Under the pieces are notes generated by a model. That model did no database searches, was not told where the DNA came from, and was given only the letters and a program-made list of their open reading frames with translations. A DNA stretch of 64,000 nucleotides from contig CALUVB010000004.1 of NCBI GenBank assembly GCA_944324115.1, positions 1-64,000 of the forward strand. Direction: 5' to 3'. Both the position numbers and the translations under genes were made by a program. The stretch is from an uncultured Elusimicrobiales bacterium. GTDB lineage: Bacteria; Elusimicrobiota; Elusimicrobia; Elusimicrobiales; Elusimicrobiaceae. This document shows, in pieces, positions 1-7,828 of this stretch; the stretch's first letter is position 1; each line of letters begins with the position of its first letter.

Positions 1-2
1 TT

Positions 3-539
3 CAAGATGTAAAAAAACCTGTAAAACGCGAATTTAGCGGTTTTACGCTGATTGAACTGTTGGTAGTGGTTCTGATTATCGGAATTTTGGCCGCCATTGC
101 ATTGCCGCACTATGAAAGAGCGGTAGAGAAAAGCCGTATGGCAGAGGCAAAAAGTAATTTGCGCAGTTTGGTTAATGCCGCTATAGTGTATGGCTTGGAG
201 ACGGGAGAATATCCTTGTAAAATATCTGATTTGAGTGTCAATTTAGCAGGCACTCCTTTTTCTCTGGGGGCTCCGTGCCAGAATAGTGAAGGGGTGCGTA
301 CTGATAATTTCGAATATTGGCTTGATGAAGCTGCTTGTGCAGCGGGAAAAGGAGCAAATCCGGGCGCATGTGTAATGTATTGTGCCACTCGTATTGGCAA
401 AGAATATGAGATATGTGCTGGCGGACCAAATTATAATTATATAGAGTTGGCCGAGGGAAAATTTTGGTGTTTTTCCAGCGCTGAAGTATGTATAGAAGCC
501 GGTGCGGTACAAGGCGAAGATGGAGAATATTTTTTCTAA
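3..539 (+). CDS. Type IV pilin-like protein (5' end outside window)
   Basis: The reading frame is open to the left edge, so the true start lies outside the window. The visible part begins with a basic leader ending in SGFTLIELLVVVLIIGILAA, the class III signal of type IV pilins. Prepilin peptidase would cut after the Gly, leave an N-methylated Phe, and the Glu at position +5 is present. The ~20-residue hydrophobic helix runs into an amphipathic helix (ERAVEKSRMAEAKSNLRSL) and a C-terminal head with about ten cysteines, unusually many, likely forming disulfides. It is a major or minor pilin or pseudopilin; which one cannot be told from sequence. A terminator follows 30 nt after the stop. Confidence 0.9.
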   Translation, partial: QDVKKPVKREFSGFTLIELLVVVLIIGILAAIALPHYERAVEKSRMAEAKSNLRSLVNAAIVYGLETGEYPCKISDLSVNLAGTPFSLGAPCQNSEGVRTDNFEYWLDEAACAAGKGANPGACVMYCATRIGKEYEICAGGPNYNYIELAEGKFWCFSSAEVCIEAGAVQGEDGEYFF

Positions 540-570
540 AACGCAAAAGATAGTATTTCAGTTGTTGTAT

Positions 571-603
571 GAAACCCCGCTCTTTGGAGCGGGGTTTCTT
601 CTT
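571..603 (+). terminator. Rho-independent terminator after the pilin gene
   Basis: A stem of about 12 bp (GAAACCCCGCTC / GAGCGGGGTTTC around a short loop) is followed by TTCTT. It sits between the pilin stop and the convergent lysS stop and may serve both. Confidence 0.8.
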
Positions 604-622
604 ACTAAACACAGAAACGGAA

Positions 623-2140
623 TTATTTTTCTTCCTGCGCTTTGAGCGTGGGGAAGAAAATAATTTCGCGTATGGAATCTTGTCCGGTCAGCAGCATAAT
701 CGTGCGGTCAATGCCGATGCCCATGCCGCCTGTCGGGGGCATGCCGGACTCCAGCGCTTCAATATAATCGCCGTCTAAAATATCCGCATTTTCTGCATCT
801 TCGCCTTGGGCTTTGGCTTTTTCAATGGCTTGGTCTTTGAGGCGTTGCAGCTGGTCGGCCGGGTCGTTGAGCTCCGTATAGGCGTTGGCTATTTCACTGC
901 CGTTCACGAACGCTTCAAAACGCTCCACAATCTCAGGATCGCCTGGTTTTGTTTTACTGAACGGGCTGACCGCGGTGGGGTAATCCAGCGCGATGACGGG
1001 GCAGTTGTATCCGGCGAGCAGTTTGGTTTCAAACAGTTCGTCAAAAAGTTTGCTGTCGGGGTCGTTGGCGGAGAAAGAAATCCCCTGCTCTTTGGCCAAT
1101 TTTGCCAATGGTTCGCGCTTGAATTGGCGGCCGTCTAACACGTCATGAATGTCCTGGCCGAATTTTTCTTTCCACGCTTCGGGGATATAGAGACGTTTGT
1201 ACGGGGGGACTAAATTGATTTCCTGCCCGCGATACATCACTTTTTCCACACCGATGGTTTTGGCGGCATTGCCCAGAATTTCTTCAAACAAATCTGCCAT
1301 GGTGTTTACATCGCCATAAGCTTGATAGAGTTCCATCATGGTAAATTCCGGGTTATGTGTTGTATCTATGCCTTCATTGCGGAACATATGGCCGATTTCG
1401 TAAATGCGGTCAAATCCTCCCACGATTAGGCGTTTGTGGTACAGTTCCAAGGCAATGCGCAAGCGCAAGGGCATTTTCAGCGCGTTGTGGTAGGTTTGGA
1501 ACGGACGGGCGACTGCACCGCCGCTGTCGGGCGTCAGTACGGGAGTTTCTACTTCCAAAAATCCTTTTTCGTCTAAAGTCTTGCGAATGGAAGAAATGAT
1601 TTTGGCGCGTTTGACAAAAATGTCTTTTACTTCTTCATTGGCAATTAAATCCAAATGGCGTTTGCGAAAACGCACCTCCGTATCTTGCAATCCGTGGAAT
1701 TTTTCCGGCATGGGGCGAATGGCTTTGGAAATTAAGTTCAGTTTGGTTGCTTTAATAGTACGTTCACCGGTTTTTGTTACAAACATATGACCGGTGACGG
1801 ATACAAAGTCGCCCACTGCCATATGCTTTTTAAAGAAAGCGTAAGGTTCATCTCCTAAGTTGTCTTTAGCGATATATAACTGCACTTTGCCGGAAAAATC
1901 GCGCAGGTGGGCAAAAGCGGCTTTGCCCATTAAGCGCAGCTGCACCAACCGCCCGGCTGTGCAGACTTCTGCGTCGTCGGGGGAGTTTTTAGCCTCAGAG
2001 CAGGTCTGTTTTTTCTCACAGCGGTTGGGATAGGGGTTTATGCCGGCGGCTTTTAGTTCGTTGGCTTCGGCGTAGCGCTGGGCGATGATTTCGTCTAACG
2101 CGTTGTTGTGTTTTTCTGCGGATTTGGCGGTATTTTCCAT
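623..2140 (-). CDS. lysS: Lysyl-tRNA synthetase, class II
   Basis: Charges tRNA-Lys with lysine in the cytoplasm. At 505 residues it is normal for bacterial class II LysRS. After a short N-terminal helix comes an OB-fold anticodon-binding domain (about residues 60-160). The class II catalytic core follows: motif 1 near RKTLDEKGFLEVETPVL, motif 2 with FRNEGIDTTHNPEFTMMELY, and motif 3 with GMGIGIDRTIMLLTG near the C-terminus. The segment around residues 40-60 has extra cysteines (CEKKQTCSEAK, VC) not typical of the family. It lies downstream of tRNA-Gln on the same strand but behind that tRNA's terminator, so it is probably transcribed on its own. Confidence 0.97.
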   Translation of the reverse strand: MENTAKSAEKHNNALDEIIAQRYAEANELKAAGINPYPNRCEKKQTCSEAKNSPDDAEVCTAGRLVQLRLMGKAAFAHLRDFSGKVQLYIAKDNLGDEPYAFFKKHMAVGDFVSVTGHMFVTKTGERTIKATKLNLISKAIRPMPEKFHGLQDTEVRFRKRHLDLIANEEVKDIFVKRAKIISSIRKTLDEKGFLEVETPVLTPDSGGAVARPFQTYHNALKMPLRLRIALELYHKRLIVGGFDRIYEIGHMFRNEGIDTTHNPEFTMMELYQAYGDVNTMADLFEEILGNAAKTIGVEKVMYRGQEINLVPPYKRLYIPEAWKEKFGQDIHDVLDGRQFKREPLAKLAKEQGISFSANDPDSKLFDELFETKLLAGYNCPVIALDYPTAVSPFSKTKPGDPEIVERFEAFVNGSEIANAYTELNDPADQLQRLKDQAIEKAKAQGEDAENADILDGDYIEALESGMPPTGGMGIGIDRTIMLLTGQDSIREIIFFPTLKAQEEK

Positions 2141-2158
2141 AATAGCCTCTAAAAGAAA

Positions 2159-2187
2159 CAGCCGCCGCCTTATGCCGGCGGCGGCCT
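2159..2187 (-). terminator. Terminator of tRNA-Gln
   Basis: A 9-bp GC-only stem (GCCGCCGCC / GGCGGCGGC) at 2161-2185 is followed, reading the minus strand, by TGTTTCTTTT. It lies 11 nt past the tRNA-Gln CCA end and before the lysS start. Confidence 0.7.
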
Positions 2188-2196
2188 GAATAAATC

Positions 2197-2270
2197 TGGT
2201 TCCGGGACTAGGACTCGAACCTAGAATTAATGCTCCAGAGGCATCCGTGTTACCATTACACCATCCCGGA
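2197..2270 (-). tRNA. tRNA-Gln (anticodon CTG)
   Basis: The minus strand folds as a complete cloverleaf: acceptor TCCGGGA/TCCCGGA, a D-arm with AATGGTAA, anticodon stem GATGC/GCATT with loop CTCTGGA (anticodon CTG), and a T-arm with GGTTCGAGTCC. The 3' ACCA is encoded. gatB in this window suggests that Gln-tRNA may be made by transamidation of Glu-tRNA(Gln). Confidence 0.9.
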
Positions 2271-2561
2271 TCAATATTTATATTTTAGCATTTGCGCGTG
2301 CGCGGCGCAAGAGCGCCCTGTATGGCGGCCGGCGAAGCGTTGTAAAGCTAGCGGGCTTGAGACGCAAGCCATATCATGGCCCGCTGCGCGCCGTTTGGAT
2401 ATGTGCAGATGCGTATGAATGCTCTAGACGCCTTTTCCTTGCTAAGAAATGCGTGTTTGTGCTGCACGGGGAAACTGGAGCATATATGTCATTTCTCCGT
2501 TTAGTAATTGCGCTCAAGTCCGGCCGCGGGCCAAGCAGTTGGCCCGCTTGGGCATAAAAAA
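2271..2561. other. Gene-free spacer between two tRNAs
   Basis: No credible ORF. It holds two hairpins: a nested one at about 2349-2386 (AGCGGGC...GCCCGCT enclosing GGCTTG...CAAGCC) and a perfect 9-bp stem at 2527-2548 (GCGGGCCAA/TTGGCCCGC). The latter lies just downstream of the CAT tRNA on the minus strand and could act in its 3' processing or termination, although it lacks a trailing T-run. Confidence 0.6.
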
Positions 2562-2635
2562 TGCGCCCACCAGGACTTGAACCTGGAACCCACCGATTAT
2601 GAGTCGGTTGCTCTAACCAATTGAGCTATAGGCGC
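2562..2635 (-). tRNA. tRNA with CAT anticodon (elongator Met or lysidine-type Ile2)
   Basis: Cloverleaf on the minus strand: acceptor GCGCCTA/TGGGCGC, D-loop with AATTGGTTAGAGC, anticodon stem ACCGA/TCGGT with loop CTCATAA (anticodon CAT), T-arm GGTTCAAGTCC, discriminator A. CCA is not encoded. It is not the initiator, which is at 6108-6181. The GACTCATAATCG core resembles E. coli tRNA-Ile2, whose C34 is changed to lysidine, but elongator tRNA-Met also has a CTCATAA loop, so identity is open. Confidence 0.9.
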
Positions 2636-2720
2636 TAAACTACTTCTTTATTATAACAAATTCGCGCCCGTTGCGTCAGACTCGTTTGTTATGTTAATGC
2701 TGTTAAACAAAGCCCTAAAT

Positions 2721-2729
2721 TGCTACAAT
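2721..2729 (+). promoter_or_regulatory. Extended -10 promoter of tRNA-Pro
   Basis: TGC followed by TACAAT ends 7 nt before the first tRNA base, the expected distance to a transcription start. The -35 region (TGTTAA, 2701-2706) is weak, which fits an extended -10 promoter. Confidence 0.65.
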
Positions 2730-2736
2730 AAAAATA

Positions 2737-2808
2737 CGGGGCATGGCCCAATGGTAGGGCGTCCGCTTTGGGAGCGGAAGGTTCCCGGTTCGAGTCCGGG
2801 TGCCCCGA
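2737..2808 (+). tRNA. tRNA-Pro (anticodon TGG)
   Basis: Acceptor CGGGGCA/TGCCCCG, D-arm with AATGGTAGG, anticodon stem TCCGC/GCGGA with loop TTTGGGA (anticodon TGG), T-arm GGTTCGAGTCC, discriminator A, no encoded CCA. It ends only 7 nt before the next CDS, so the two may share a primary transcript. Confidence 0.95.
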
Positions 2809-2815
2809 TTTTTTT

Positions 2816-3775
2816 ATGGAATCTGCACAATCTAAACTGCCTTATTTAACCTTTTTCCATCGCCCGTGCCGGGGATATGCATTTGACGGAGATGGAGAAA
2901 CGCATACCATCGTTTCGCCTGTTTTTGAAACGTCGGTGGATTTTTCTTCTCTTGTTTTGTCAGTTGTTTGCCGCGCCGCCGCTACAGGCTGGCTGATGAC
3001 GGAAGTGCAAATACGCCAAAACGGCACTTGGACTGATTTTTTGAAACTGGCTTTATATTCGCCGAAAACAAATCATAGTTTTGAGCCATATGAAGACGCT
3101 TCGGTATCTGTATCGGTAGATGTTCTGCAGGCGAAAATACCCGCCCAAGCGTATCGTTTTCGGTTGACGCTGCAGGGAGAAATGAACATGCCTGATGTGT
3201 TCATTACACTGACCGACGCGGCGGCTGTCTATGACGAATGTGCCGCCATATTGCCCGCCGGCCGGCGCAAGATTGCGGTTTCTGCCATTTCCCAAATGCG
3301 TTTAGATGTATCGCCCACCGATCAATTAAGGCTGTGCAGCCCCACTTCTCTTACAATGGCTCTCAACGCGTTGGGATATGCGGCCCAGCCGCTTCAAACG
3401 GCAGCAGCGGTATATGATGACCGGGCGCGTATTTACGGGAATTGGACATTTAACACAGCCTATGCGGCGCGCTGCGGGTTTGAGGCTTTTGTGGCGCGGT
3501 TTCATCGGTTGGCTCAGTTGGAAGAATTTCTAACGCCGCACAGTCTGGTGTTGGCAACGCTTGCCTATGAACGCGGGGAATTGACGGGGGCGGCAGTAGC
3601 GCATACGCCAGGACATTTGGTGCTGCTGTGCGGCTGGGAAAATGGTAAAATACGAGTGGCCGATCCGGCCGCCGATACCAAGGGGGAGGTAGTGCGGCTA
3701 TATGATGCGGCTGAATTTGCCCGCGCTTGGCTTAGAAATAAACGAGGGGCTGCTTATTTAGTGAGGAAATTATGA
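2816..3775 (+). CDS. C39-like cysteine peptidase-domain protein
   Basis: 319 residues from the ATG at 2816; the in-frame GTG upstream lies inside tRNA-Pro and is not credible. Residues 1-150 look like a beta-rich binding domain. Residues 165-319 resemble the papain-like C39 (Peptidase_C39_2) fold: Cys174 in RLCSPTSLTMAL, His267 in TPGHLVLLCGW, and Asp283 in ADPAAD form a plausible triad. No signal peptide is obvious, and the start has no Shine-Dalgarno, only a T-run. The stop overlaps the following transport lipoprotein gene by 4 nt, implying coupled translation and perhaps joint work on peptides. No bacteriocin transporter is nearby, so it is not a leader peptidase by context. Confidence 0.75.
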   Translation: MESAQSKLPYLTFFHRPCRGYAFDGDGETHTIVSPVFETSVDFSSLVLSVVCRAAATGWLMTEVQIRQNGTWTDFLKLALYSPKTNHSFEPYEDASVSVSVDVLQAKIPAQAYRFRLTLQGEMNMPDVFITLTDAAAVYDECAAILPAGRRKIAVSAISQMRLDVSPTDQLRLCSPTSLTMALNALGYAAQPLQTAAAVYDDRARIYGNWTFNTAYAARCGFEAFVARFHRLAQLEEFLTPHSLVLATLAYERGELTGAAVAHTPGHLVLLCGWENGKIRVADPAADTKGEVVRLYDAAEFARAWLRNKRGAAYLVRKL

Positions 3776-5517
3776 AAAAGATTATGGTTTTGTTGACAGG
3801 GTTGCTATTCTTGGCGGCAGGTTGCGCCAAAAAGCAGGATAATACTACTTTGGTAGTGGCGCATGGCGGAGAAATGCAGTCGTTGGACCCGGTTTATTCT
3901 TATGACGGGGTAACGCAGGGCATGATGATTAATGTCTATGATACATTGCTCAAGTTTAATGGCCAATCCATGACGGAGTTTTTGCCTTCTATTTCCACTC
4001 AGGTCCCCAGCCGGCAGAATGGGTTGGTGTCCAAAGACGGCTTGACGTATACGTTTCCCATTCGCAAAGGAGTGAAATTTCATGACGGTACGGAACTGAC
4101 GCCGGAAGATGTACGTTATTCCTTATTGCGTTTTATGCTTTCCGATGTATCCGGAGGGCCTTCTTCTTTGTTGTTGGAACCGATTTTGGGTTATACGTCT
4201 ACCCGAGATGACCAGGGAAATATTGTTGTGGATTTTAAACAAGCCGCCCAAGCTATTGAAGTAAAAGGCGACAATGTGGTGATTCATCTCAAAAAATCCT
4301 TTGCTCCTTTTTTGTCCGTATTGGCCCGGTGGGGTTATATCGTGCCTAAGGATTGGGTAGCCGGGCATGGCGGCTGGGACGGCACCGAAGAAACGTGGAA
4401 ACAATATAATAATTTTGAGAAACAATCTTCCTATCTGTTTAATCATATGAATGGTACCGGGCCGTTTAAGCTGGTCCGCTGGGACATCTCCGGCCGGCGG
4501 TTGCAGCTGGCGGCTAATGAAGATTATTTTGAAGGAGCGCCGATTATTAAAAATATTCATATGATGACGGTGACCGAGCAGAGCACGCTGCGTTTGTTGT
4601 TGGAAGGGGGAGATGCGGATATCGTAGAAATTTCTTCCCAATATGCGGACCAATTGCGGGGGAATGACAATGTGGTTGTGTATGATAATTTGCCCCGTTT
4701 GCGTACAGATCCGGTTATTTTCTTCACTTTAGATATTAATGCACAAGGCAACCCGGATATCGGGTCTGGCAAATTAGACGGCAAAGGAATTCCTCCGAAT
4801 TTCTTTTCCGATCCCGATGTGCGAAAAGGATTTGCCTATGCGTTTGATTATGAGGCTTTTTTAAAGGAGTCTTTGGGCGGGCGTGGTACGTTGGCTTATG
4901 GTCCCGCGCCGGAAGGCTTGGTTTTTTATGAAAAAGATGATCCTCATTATACGTTTGATTTAAAGAAAGCGGAGGAGCACTTCAAAAAAGCGTGGAATGG
5001 AGAAGTGTGGGAAAAAGGCTTTACGTTAACTATGACATATAATACGGGCGGATTTCCCCGCCAGATGGCGGCGGAAATGCTTAAACGCAATGTGGAGAGC
5101 CTAAATCCCAAGTTTAAGGTAGAAGTGCGTGGCGTTATGTGGTCTTCGTTCTTGGAAAAAACGGCAGCCCGTCAAATGCCGTTGTGGGTGCGCGGTTGGG
5201 TGGCGGATTATGCAGATGCGCATAATTTTTATTTTAATTTCATGCATAGTGATGGCCGTTATGCCTTATCCCAAGGATATAAAAATCCGAAAGCGGATAA
5301 GTTGATTATGAAAGCGGTGGCGGAAAGTAGCCCGGCCAAACGCGCTAAATATTATAAAGAGTTGCAAAAAATTGCTTATGAAGATGCTATGCAGATTTAT
5401 ACGGTACACCCTTCTGGCGTATGGGCCATGCGCAGCCGGGTAAAAGGTTTTTATGATAATCCTGTGTTTATGGGATTGTATTTTTACCCCATGTATAAAG
5501 TTCCCGAAAAGAAGTAA
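3772..5517 (+). CDS. Family 5 extracellular solute-binding lipoprotein (peptide ABC transporter)
   Basis: 581 residues. The signal sequence ends in the lipobox LAAGC, so the protein should be lipid-anchored at Cys18. The mature part follows the DppA/OppA pattern: MQSLDPVYSYDGVTQGMMIN near the start, FPIRKGVKFHDGTELTPEDV, NGTGPFKLVRWD, and a C-terminal lobe with DYADAHNFYFNF. It would bind oligopeptides or similar ligands outside the inner membrane. It overlaps the C39-like protease gene by 4 nt, but no ABC permease or ATPase gene is adjacent, so it is an orphan binding protein here. A terminator follows. Confidence 0.9.
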   Translation: MKKIMVLLTGLLFLAAGCAKKQDNTTLVVAHGGEMQSLDPVYSYDGVTQGMMINVYDTLLKFNGQSMTEFLPSISTQVPSRQNGLVSKDGLTYTFPIRKGVKFHDGTELTPEDVRYSLLRFMLSDVSGGPSSLLLEPILGYTSTRDDQGNIVVDFKQAAQAIEVKGDNVVIHLKKSFAPFLSVLARWGYIVPKDWVAGHGGWDGTEETWKQYNNFEKQSSYLFNHMNGTGPFKLVRWDISGRRLQLAANEDYFEGAPIIKNIHMMTVTEQSTLRLLLEGGDADIVEISSQYADQLRGNDNVVVYDNLPRLRTDPVIFFTLDINAQGNPDIGSGKLDGKGIPPNFFSDPDVRKGFAYAFDYEAFLKESLGGRGTLAYGPAPEGLVFYEKDDPHYTFDLKKAEEHFKKAWNGEVWEKGFTLTMTYNTGGFPRQMAAEMLKRNVESLNPKFKVEVRGVMWSSFLEKTAARQMPLWVRGWVADYADAHNFYFNFMHSDGRYALSQGYKNPKADKLIMKAVAESSPAKRAKYYKELQKIAYEDAMQIYTVHPSGVWAMRSRVKGFYDNPVFMGLYFYPMYKVPEKK

Positions 5518-5541
5518 ACAGCGAAAAAAGAGGCCTTTTTA

Positions 5542-5575
5542 AAACGCGCAGCCGTTGCAGCTGCGCGTTTGTTGT
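5542..5575 (+). terminator. Terminator after the solute-binding lipoprotein gene
   Basis: A 10-bp stem, AAACGCGCAG / CTGCGCGTTT, with a 9-nt loop and a following GTTGTTAT. The T-run is only moderate. Confidence 0.65.
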
Positions 5576-6073
5576 TATAGGCAGAAACCTGCAGAAAGTG
5601 TTAGGGAAAGCGTTTTTGTGTTATCGTGCTGTACATTTGTTGTGGGCAGACCCCTTGGCTGCGGCGGGATATTTATTGTATAGAAAGCTACGATTCTGCC
5701 AATGCCGGCTGGTACGGAAAAATAGATAGGGCGGTGGCCTGTTTCAAACAACCCGCAGGTGTAGGAGTGCCTTGGCGGAACAAGTTGGGCGTGCGTTATC
5801 CCCGGGAGCGTTTGAAGGGAACAAATTGCCGCAGGAGACAGGACAGCATTACGGCTGTGTTTTAAGAAATAAATAATCGCTGTGGCTGTGGCGTTCATTT
5901 GCAAGGCGGTTGAAGTAATGCCATGCGCGGGGATACCATGCCGCGGGTGCGCCCGTTTGTAATTTGCAAGTCGGCTTGGTTTTCTTTGTTCTCCGGTGGG
6001 GAATGGAAATATTTTTAAGCTGGGTATGGGGTGGATTTTGCCTATTTCCCTTAGAAATGGCGGGCGTAGCTGT
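5576..6073. other. Gene-free region upstream of tRNA-fMet
   Basis: About 500 bases with no ORF that has a ribosome-binding site or recognisable protein. One minus-strand frame stays open for 189 codons, but its product looks like random translation (many Pro, His, Arg, Ser; no hydrophobic core). It contains one copy (5864-5881) of a short repeat found again on the other side of the tRNA. Confidence 0.5.
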
Positions 6074-6102
6074 TTGCGCTTAGGACCTAAATTTGCTATA
6101 CT
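6074..6102 (+). promoter_or_regulatory. Promoter of tRNA-fMet
   Basis: A -35 of TTGCGC (6074-6079), a 17-nt spacer, and a -10 of TATACT (6097-6102) preceded by TGC. The predicted start coincides with the first tRNA base. Confidence 0.75.
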
Positions 6103-6107
6103 TATAT

Positions 6108-6181
6108 TGCGGGGTAGAGAAGCCTGGTATCTCGCAAGGCCCATAACCTTGAGATCACTGGTTCAAATCCAGTCCCCGCAA
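6108..6181 (+). tRNA. Initiator tRNA-fMet (CAT)
   Basis: Acceptor TGCGGGG/CCCCGCA, the initiator-type D-arm GAGAAGCCTGGTATCTC, anticodon loop CCCATAA, T-arm GGTTCAAATCC, discriminator A, no encoded CCA. The D-loop AGCCTGGTA is characteristic of bacterial initiators. Two features differ from E. coli: position 1-72 reads T-A, a weak pair rather than a C/A mismatch, and the anticodon stem has only two of the three usual G-C pairs next to the loop. Confidence 0.9.
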
Positions 6182-6191
6182 TAGATTTTGC

Positions 6192-6219
6192 AAACCGCCC
6201 GCTAGGGGCGGTTTTTTTG
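6192..6219 (+). terminator. Terminator of tRNA-fMet
   Basis: Stem AAACCGCCC / GGGCGGTTT, 5-nt loop, then TTTT, 11 nt after the tRNA. Confidence 0.85.
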
Positions 6220-6490
6220 TGTTATGATTCCAGGCTGAGCCGGGGAAAATAGCCATTGCACTGGCAGAGACTGGCAGTAAAAGATAGGGCGGGACCCTTG
6301 CCGTCAAGAAATAAATAAACGCTATATCAGTGCACCCGCTTGCCGGATAAGGTGCGGCCCCATATAGGTGGGGATTGGCCCGGCACGAGGTATCTGGGCG
6401 GAAGGAGCGCCTGTTATTTTGAGGTCCTGTTCGTTTTATGCTGGCCCAGACACAGCCTGCCGGCAATAGAAAAAAGAAGATGAACTTCCG
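6220..6490. other. Gene-free region downstream of tRNA-fMet
   Basis: No supported gene. Contains AAGAAATAAATAA followed by ACGCT (6306-6323), matching 17 of 18 bases at 5864-5881, and a CCGTCAAGAAAT word (6301-6312) seen again at 6488-6499. Confidence 0.5.
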
Positions 6491-6712
6491 TCAAGAAATG
6501 GCCGAGGCCTCTTTCATTTGAAATAGAATAGGCAAAAACAGGAGCAAAAACAAACAGAATACCGCCGGCCGCAGCGCTATATCCCATTTGCCGGCGTTGT
6601 GTTTGGGCGCAGCCTTGCACAGCAGTACGGCTGTCGCGGTGAGCAGAGCCAGCAGCACAGCAAAAAGTAATAGTACAAACAGCGGAGTGGTAAGAGCAAT
6701 TACCTATTCCAT
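6491..6712 (-). pseudogene. Possible remnant of a small two-TM membrane protein
   Basis: A minus-strand frame from 6703 to the TGA at 6491 encodes 70 residues with two strongly hydrophobic segments (VIALTTPLFVLLLFAVLLA and AVFCLFLLLFLPILF) separated by a polar loop with CKAAPKHNAGKWDIAL. The composition is far more protein-like than other frames in the surrounding gene-poor DNA. The frame has no normal start before its first hydrophobic stretch. An in-frame ATG-GAA is followed at once by TAG (6704-6706), and the first internal GTG would remove most of the first segment. Either the gene is broken by a nonsense change or the start is non-standard. The family is not recognised. Confidence 0.35.
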
Positions 6713-6818
6713 AGAAACGTTATATAAAAACCCATAGAGCGTCTATATTATGTACAATTTAAAAAACAAGTTAATATAAACAGGGTTGGGTCTTTCGGGC
6801 CCAAAGAAGGTGAGGTAT

Positions 6819-7820
6819 ATGAAAAGTATTGTATTTGTGGGTAATCATAAACATTTTTCCGGGTTGCGTTTGGGCGCCCGGCTGGCTCAGGTGATAACAG
6901 AAAATGGAGCTGAGGCGGTATTGGCCGGGCTAAAAGGCAAACTGCCTAAAAACAGCGGATTGAAAACATTGGAATTTTCCGCCGCCGCCAAGCCCAAAAG
7001 TTTGGCCGAAGCGTTTAAGAAAGAAGGAGCGGAACGGGTGATTGCGTTGGCCAGTCTGCCGGCCTGCGAAGCAGCTGCATTGGCGGGTATGCCGTATATC
7101 TATTGCGAGCCGGAAAACTTTAAAGAAGAAAAAGCAGTTAAAAACAAAAAAGCGCTCCTTAAAAAAGCCCAGAAAGTGGTTGTTATCGGCGTTTCGGATA
7201 AGCCGTTGGATAAAAAGATTTATTCTTCCAATGCAGTGCGTGTCGCCAATCCGGCGGTTTGGGTGGAACATTATAATTATGACAAACCGGCTTGCTTTAA
7301 AAAAGAAAACAATATTGTGGCTGCCGGCAAATTAACCAAAAACGGCGGTTTTGATGTTTTGCTGAAAACTTGGGCGCGCTTGGCCCCGGCGCATACCACT
7401 TGGCATTTGACTATTGTGGGAGACGGAATAAATAAAGCCGCTCTCAAAAAATTCATTACAAAGAATCATTTGGCAGACAGTACGGAAATCGTACCTGCCG
7501 AGAGCGACTTGTACAGTCTGCTGCGTAATGCTGATATTTATGTAAGTCCTGCCCGCGATGCGGAAGCCTTAGATGAGCTGCTTGACGCTATGGCCAGCAA
7601 GCTGCCGGTGGTGGCCACCGACGTGCCTGGAGCCGATGAACTGGTGGCCAATGCACTAAGCGGCCTGTTAGTCAATGCCGGGGAAGAAGAACCGCTGACA
7701 GTAGCCTTAGATGAACTAATGGTCAACTGGGGCAAACGCGTGGCAATGGCCATAGAAGCTTCCCGCATGAAGGAGCGGTTCCCGTTTGAAGCCTTCGCCG
7801 CTCTGTTTGAGGAAAAATAA
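6819..7820 (+). CDS. Glycosyltransferase family 4 protein
   Basis: 333 residues from the ATG at 6819, chosen because AAGGTGAGG lies 4 nt upstream; an earlier in-frame start lacks a site. The C-terminal half has the GT-B nucleotide-sugar-binding layout of GT4: AAGKLTKNGGFDVLLKTWA, HLTIVGDG, LLRNADIYVSPARDAEALDE (the E-x7-E-like region) and PVVATDVPGADELV. The N-terminal half begins IVFVGNHKHFSGLRLGARLA. It probably transfers a sugar to lipopolysaccharide core or another surface glycan in the cytoplasm; donor and acceptor are unknown. The next gene, 8 nt away, is another glycosyltransferase. A 7-bp hairpin (6785-6803) sits just before the ribosome-binding site. Confidence 0.85.
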   Translation: MKSIVFVGNHKHFSGLRLGARLAQVITENGAEAVLAGLKGKLPKNSGLKTLEFSAAAKPKSLAEAFKKEGAERVIALASLPACEAAALAGMPYIYCEPENFKEEKAVKNKKALLKKAQKVVVIGVSDKPLDKKIYSSNAVRVANPAVWVEHYNYDKPACFKKENNIVAAGKLTKNGGFDVLLKTWARLAPAHTTWHLTIVGDGINKAALKKFITKNHLADSTEIVPAESDLYSLLRNADIYVSPARDAEALDELLDAMASKLPVVATDVPGADELVANALSGLLVNAGEEEPLTVALDELMVNWGKRVAMAIEASRMKERFPFEAFAALFEEK

Positions 7821-7828
7821 AGCATTTC

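Noticed and set aside
5575-6144. 189-codon open frame on the minus strand in gene-poor DNA
   Set aside because: Product lacks a hydrophobic core or any motif, has no ribosome-binding site, and its start runs into the initiator tRNA.
6704-6706. TAG recoding to rescue the small membrane protein frame
   Set aside because: I saw no other in-frame TAG in the window's recognisable genes that would suggest readthrough; a nonsense change is simpler.
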